Source: Leptospira idonii
GTDB taxonomy: Bacteria > Spirochaetota > Leptospiria > Leptospirales > Leptospiraceae
Length of the DNA: 64,000 bases
Direction of reading: 5' to 3'
NCBI RefSeq assembly: GCF_004770995.1
Contig: NZ_RQHW01000047.1
Coordinates: 248,001-312,000 of the forward strand
The notes below the pieces were generated by a model, which had not been told where the DNA came from, did not search any database, and saw nothing but the letters and a program-made list of their open reading frames with translations. A program made the position numbers and the translations under genes. Each line of letters starts with the position of its first letter. Position 1 is the stretch's first letter. Below are positions 60,322 through 64,000 of this stretch, one piece after another.

Positions 60322-60974
60322 AAGCACATGTAATCACTTTTCCCGGTTCCAATTGTGATAAGGATGTGGGAACCGTTCTTGCGAACGAATACAATGCAAA
60401 CGTAAGTTATGTGTGGCATAGAGATCATTTCGAAGATATGCCCGATTTAGTAGTGCTTCCTGGGGGGTTTTCCTTCGGAGATTATCTTCGTTGCGGAGCG
60501 ATGGCTAGGTTCAGCCCTGCGATGGAATCCGTTTTTTCTTATGTCAAAAAAGGCGGTAAGGTTCTAGGGATCTGCAACGGGTTTCAAATCCTTACGGAAA
60601 GCGGACTTCTTCCTGGAGCACTTCTTCATAATAGAAGTTTGAAATATATCTGCAAGGATGTGGATCTTCTTCCTGTTAAGAATAATTCTATTTCCGGAAA
60701 CATCAAAAATGTTTCACTCTCTATTCCCATTGCTCATGGGGAAGGTGCATTTTTTGCGGATGCGGAAGGTCTGAAAAAAATCGAAGATTCCGGTTCCGTA
60801 GTATTTCGTTACAAGGAAAATCCGAACGGATCTTTGAACGACATTGCAGGGATATGCGATGAGAAAGGAAACGTAATCGGAATGATGCCTCATCCGGAAA
60901 GAGCAATCAATCCTTACACCGGCAATGTGGACGGTAAAATCATTCTAGATGCAGTGATTCGGAAATTGTCTTAA
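60318..60974 (+). CDS. purQ: Phosphoribosylformylglycinamidine synthase subunit PurQ
   Basis: 218-residue glutamine amidotransferase. The N-terminus FPGSNCDKD, nucleophile Cys in VLGICNGFQILTE and the His-Glu pair in MMPHPERA complete the catalytic triad. It supplies ammonia to PurL. purL itself is not in the window. Overlaps purS (ATGA). Confidence 0.97.
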   Translation: MKAHVITFPGSNCDKDVGTVLANEYNANVSYVWHRDHFEDMPDLVVLPGGFSFGDYLRCGAMARFSPAMESVFSYVKKGGKVLGICNGFQILTESGLLPGALLHNRSLKYICKDVDLLPVKNNSISGNIKNVSLSIPIAHGEGAFFADAEGLKKIEDSGSVVFRYKENPNGSLNDIAGICDEKGNVIGMMPHPERAINPYTGNVDGKIILDAVIRKLS

Positions 60975-61023
60975 ATCAAAGACTATTCCTTGCTTTTTCT
61001 GAAAAACCTTCTATAAGTTTGGT

Positions 61024-62307
61024 ATGCGTTTTCAGGAAGATTCAATTGATTCCGCAGGGTTTGTTCTGCGGAAAGATGAAGTTCTCACCGTTATTTTGGG
61101 GGGAGGCAAGGGAACCAGACTTCTTCCCCTAACGGAAAAAAGATCCAAGCCTGCGGTAAGTTTCGGGGGAAAATACAGGCTCATCGACATCCCTATTTCG
61201 AACTCTCTCAACAGCGGTTTCGAAAAAATCTTCGTACTCACTCAGTTCAATTCGTACTCACTCAACAGACATATCCATAGAACCTATTCCACGAACTCCA
61301 TCCATCAAAAGAGTTTTGTGGAAATCATCGCAGCGGAACAAACAGTATCCAGCGTAAATTGGTTCGAAGGCACAGCGGATGCGGTGAGAAAGGTTCTTCC
61401 TTATATCAGGGAGCAAAAACCGAAATATGTTCTGATTCTTTCCGGGGATCAGCTCTATAATATGGATCTTTCCGACTTCATTCAAAACCATCTGGCGGAT
61501 TCGGAAACGGAGATCAGTGTCGCTTCCAATTCCGTTCCGGAAGATCGAATTTACGGATTGGGAATCGTGCAAACCGGTGAAAACGGGTTCATTCAAGAAT
61601 TTATTGAAAAGCCGCAAGACATAAGTCAGGTGGAAAACTGCAGACAGCAGGATGGAAGCTTTTTGGCGAATATGGGGATTTATATCTTCAATACGAAAAC
61701 CTTAGTCGATGTTCTGGAAGATCTTTCCATGACCGATTTCGGAAAAGAGATTCTTCCCAAGGCGATTCGGGAAAAAAAAGTGAAGTCTTATGTCTACAAT
61801 GGCTACTGGGAAGACATAGGAACCATACGAGCGTTTTACGAAGCCAACCTGATGCTTACGGATGACATTCCAAAGTTCAATTTGTATCTGGAAAAAACTC
61901 CCTTTTACACAAGACCTAGGTCTCTTCCTCCTACTAAAATCAATCATGCGATCGTGAATCAGGCATTGATTTCAGAAGGAACCATCCTCAATCATTGTGA
62001 AGTTCATAAATCTGTGATCGGAGTGAGGCAGTTCATCGACCATGGCACCAAAATCTACAATTCCATTGTCATGGGTCTCGATCATTACGGGTATTTCGAC
62101 CGAAGATCCGGCAAAATTCCGAATGGAATTGGCCCGAATTGTGAAATTCGGAATACCATCGTGGACAAGGACTGTGCCATAGGTGCGGATGTGAAACTTT
62201 TGAACCTGAAAAACTATACGGAATACGAAGACGAATACATAAAAATCAGGGATGGAATCATCGTTGTTCCCAGACATACCACAGTTCCGGACGGATATTC
62301 CATTTAG
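61024..62307 (+). CDS. glgC: Glucose-1-phosphate adenylyltransferase
   Basis: 427 residues. LGGGKGTRLLPLTEKRSKPA and FGGKYRLIDIPISN near the N-terminus bind substrate, with YNGYWEDIGTI and a C-terminal left-handed beta-helix. It makes ADP-glucose for glycogen. The residues usually binding fructose-1,6-bisphosphate could not be assessed. Confidence 0.96.
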   Translation: MRFQEDSIDSAGFVLRKDEVLTVILGGGKGTRLLPLTEKRSKPAVSFGGKYRLIDIPISNSLNSGFEKIFVLTQFNSYSLNRHIHRTYSTNSIHQKSFVEIIAAEQTVSSVNWFEGTADAVRKVLPYIREQKPKYVLILSGDQLYNMDLSDFIQNHLADSETEISVASNSVPEDRIYGLGIVQTGENGFIQEFIEKPQDISQVENCRQQDGSFLANMGIYIFNTKTLVDVLEDLSMTDFGKEILPKAIREKKVKSYVYNGYWEDIGTIRAFYEANLMLTDDIPKFNLYLEKTPFYTRPRSLPPTKINHAIVNQALISEGTILNHCEVHKSVIGVRQFIDHGTKIYNSIVMGLDHYGYFDRRSGKIPNGIGPNCEIRNTIVDKDCAIGADVKLLNLKNYTEYEDEYIKIRDGIIVVPRHTTVPDGYSI

Positions 62308-62321
62308 CATTGCACAAATTC

Positions 62322-62335
62322 GCCATAATTATGGC
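62322..62335. repeat. Perfect 14-bp palindrome upstream of the EAL gene
   Basis: GCCATAATTATGGC is its own reverse complement, 14 bp after the glgC stop. On the plus strand it is followed by A-runs, so it is not a terminator for glgC; a regulator-binding site for the EAL gene, or a minus-strand terminator, is possible. Confidence 0.4.
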
Positions 62336-62427
62336 AAAAAATGTCCTAATTGGTATAAAAGATGGAATAAATTCTTGTCACTTATGTTGCATATCCCAAG
62401 ATGGAGGGGAAAGGACGCACAGGAACT

Positions 62428-63666
62428 ATGTTCATCACTGAAACACACGAAGGAAATCAGTTTTGGAATGAAACTCATTTTGTTCCTCACTTCCAACCGA
62501 TCGTCAATGCGATCAATCGCTCCATCTCCGCTTATGAAGTTCTAGGGCGGCAATTCAATCCGGACGAAAATACATACCACTCTCTCGGTGGCCTCTTTCA
62601 CAGCAGGGAACAAGACATGGTTCCCATATACAATATAGATAGAATCCTAAGAGAAAAAGCGGTTCAACAGCTCAAGGAATCCGGCCTTCGCACGAAATTA
62701 TTTTTTAACATGATGCCTAACTTTCTTTCGAGAGTGCATCATACCGATCTATTTGCGGAAAACTTTCATATCATCCAACTCATTGAAAAATACGGAATCA
62801 ACCGAAATCAGGTTGTGATCGAAATCACCGAGGATGAATTCGACGGCTCTATCGAAAGACTCATTCAAATCGTACAAATCTTTAGAGATTATGGTTTGAA
62901 AATCGCAATCGATGATTTGGGATCCGGGTTTTCCAATTTGGAGAGAATCGGTTATCTTCATCCGGACATCATGAAAGTAGACATCCAAATCATGAGAGAG
63001 AGTTTGAATAAGAATTCTTTCAAACAGGTTTTGGGAGCGATCTCCGAAATGTCTCAAAAATTGGGCTCTCAGTTGCTTTTCGAAGGAATTGAAACGGAAG
63101 AGGAAGTGAATCTTGCCTTGTCTATGGGAGCCAATCTTCTTCAGGGATTTTATTTCTCCACTCCGAACCCTCACTTCTTGAATCGAAGCACTTTCTCTGA
63201 CAAAATGACCACAGTATTGGAAAACTTTTCGAAACATCGTTCCAATGAAATTATAGAGAAGGGAATCAGAGAGCAGAACATCATCGACAGATTGAACGAG
63301 ATTTTCAACGGTCTGTCCGATTCCGATGATAACGATTTTGCGTATAACTTCGGTAAAATTCTGGATTCACTTCCGAATAACATACTTAAGATTTTCGTTT
63401 GCGACAAAGACGGTTACCAAATCACTCCCACTTACGATCTGGACAGAAGAAGAGGCGGGTATTTGGAAAAGATGAATCAAATCGGCAATAATTACGCCTG
63501 GAAACCCTATTTTTTAAGACATAGGGCAGAAGCGGACCGATTCCGTAAAAAATGGGGGGTGACTTACCCTCTATATGATATCCAAAATCAAAATCAATAT
63601 GTGATCTTTACCTTTTCTCTCTCCAATGCCAGAATCCTGATCGCTCAGGTGGATTGGGCCGAATAG
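62428..63666 (+). CDS. EAL-domain c-di-GMP phosphodiesterase with C-terminal PAS-like region
   Basis: 412 residues from the ATG at 62428 (AGGAA upstream); an ATG 27 bp earlier is the alternative. The EAL domain (~10-255) has EVLGR in place of EAL, Asn in FFNMMPNF, Glu in VIEITEDE, Asp-Asp in IAIDDLGSG, Lys in MKVDIQ, Glu in EGIETEE and Gln in QGFYFST, so the catalytic residues are complete and activity is expected. Residues ~300-412 resemble the C-terminal domain of B. subtilis YkuI. The protein would degrade c-di-GMP in the cytoplasm. Confidence 0.9.
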   Translation: MFITETHEGNQFWNETHFVPHFQPIVNAINRSISAYEVLGRQFNPDENTYHSLGGLFHSREQDMVPIYNIDRILREKAVQQLKESGLRTKLFFNMMPNFLSRVHHTDLFAENFHIIQLIEKYGINRNQVVIEITEDEFDGSIERLIQIVQIFRDYGLKIAIDDLGSGFSNLERIGYLHPDIMKVDIQIMRESLNKNSFKQVLGAISEMSQKLGSQLLFEGIETEEEVNLALSMGANLLQGFYFSTPNPHFLNRSTFSDKMTTVLENFSKHRSNEIIEKGIREQNIIDRLNEIFNGLSDSDDNDFAYNFGKILDSLPNNILKIFVCDKDGYQITPTYDLDRRRGGYLEKMNQIGNNYAWKPYFLRHRAEADRFRKKWGVTYPLYDIQNQNQYVIFTFSLSNARILIAQVDWAE

Positions 63667-63683
63667 GGAATGGTTTGTTTTTT

Positions 63684-63710
63684 TTGACTAGCTTGATTTC
63701 CTGGTAGAAG
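63684..63710 (+). promoter_or_regulatory. Possible promoter of suf genes
   Basis: TTGACT (63684-63689) and TAGAAG (63705-63710) are separated by 15 bp, slightly short. It precedes sufC by about 50 bp. Confidence 0.25.
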
Positions 63711-63763
63711 GGATTCGTCTAAAAGTAGAATCATTCTAACTAAATTTACCGGGGATATACACC

Positions 63764-64000
63764 TTGTCCGCCATTCTAGAAATCCGCTCTCTCCACGCGA
63801 CTGTGGGCGACAAAGAAATACTCAAAGGAGTCAATTTGACCATTGGCTCGGGCGAAGTGCATGCCATCATGGGTCCGAACGGCTCTGGAAAAAGCACTCT
63901 TTCCAATGTAATCTTAGGTCATCCTAAATATACAGTGACCTCCGGGGACATTCTGTTCCGAGGTCAGTCCATTTTAGCCCTTCCTACGGAAGAACGAGCT
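63764..64000 (+). CDS. sufC: Fe-S cluster assembly ATPase SufC, N-terminal part (runs off window)
   Basis: 79 residues visible from TTG at 63764, with GGGGA at 63751-63755 as ribosome site. [33 protein letters not shown] (Walker A) and [20 protein letters not shown] are diagnostic of SufC, the ATPase of the SufBCD scaffold. The gene continues past 64000. Confidence 0.93.
   Translation, partial: MSAILEIRSLHATVGDKEILKGVNLTIGSGEVHAIMGPNGSGKSTLSNVILGHPKYTVTSGDILFRGQSILALPTEERA

Overview
The window is one contiguous piece of a spirochaete chromosome, almost certainly from the genus Leptospira. The grounds are the style of its translation and LPS genes (ADP-heptose epimerase, lax spirochaetal lipobox), several class III nucleotide cyclases, an RpoB with Asn at the classical rifampicin Ser531 position, moderate GC, and one nearly continuous cluster in which the beta (secE-nusG-rplKAJL-rpoBC), str, S10, spc and alpha operons follow one another. 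A saprophytic (L. biflexa-like) member is possible, but the sequence alone does not settle this. No rRNA, CRISPR, IS element or prophage was seen; the window reads as stable core genome with a few lineage-specific signalling modules.

Layout. 2-682 is the C-terminal part of a UbiD-like decarboxylase. 712-9643 is a six-gene chemosensory operon: CheR-TPR, a double-CheW protein, a receptor without an obvious HAMP domain, a CheA-receiver hybrid kinase, CheB, and a receiver-class III adenylate cyclase. The parts list matches the Pseudomonas Wsp system, but the output is a cAMP-type cyclase instead of a GGDEF protein. 9640-12605 holds hldD, an ArsR-type regulator, a FabG-like reductase and a lone HATPase protein. 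12824-42738 carries tRNA-Thr and tRNA-Trp, then secE to rplQ (translation, transcription, SecY, Adk). A divergent TetM/EF-G-like GTPase occupies the usual fusA slot. 42841-46019 has a two-PAS histidine kinase with an enlarged region between H- and N-boxes, and a membrane adenylate cyclase. 46317-50920 has a VOC protein, a predicted lipoprotein nucleosidase, a PlsC-GpsA fusion for making lysophosphatidate and hisZ; purA follows. After tRNA-Lys and tRNA-Glu come a DUF2400/TIGR02757 protein, HMG-CoA lyase, an orphan ABC ATPase and an exported TPR protein. 56096-60974 is a tightly overlapping run ccmA-ccmB-ccmC-(REC-PP2C)-purC-purS-purQ. The window ends with glgC, an EAL phosphodiesterase and the start of sufC.

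How the genes work together. The central 30 kb supplies core transcription, translation and secretion. Around it is a dense set of second-messenger and phospho-signalling proteins: two adenylate cyclases of the K/D substrate type, one EAL c-di-GMP phosphodiesterase, a PP2C/RsbU-like phosphatase with a receiver, an isolated HATPase (possible RsbW-like partner), and an orphan histidine kinase. The chemosensory operon is the strongest candidate for an under-described system: an array-type pathway wired to cAMP synthesis.

Limits. All calls come from reading the sequence and translated proteins without searches; start codons, promoters and hairpins in particular are judged by eye.
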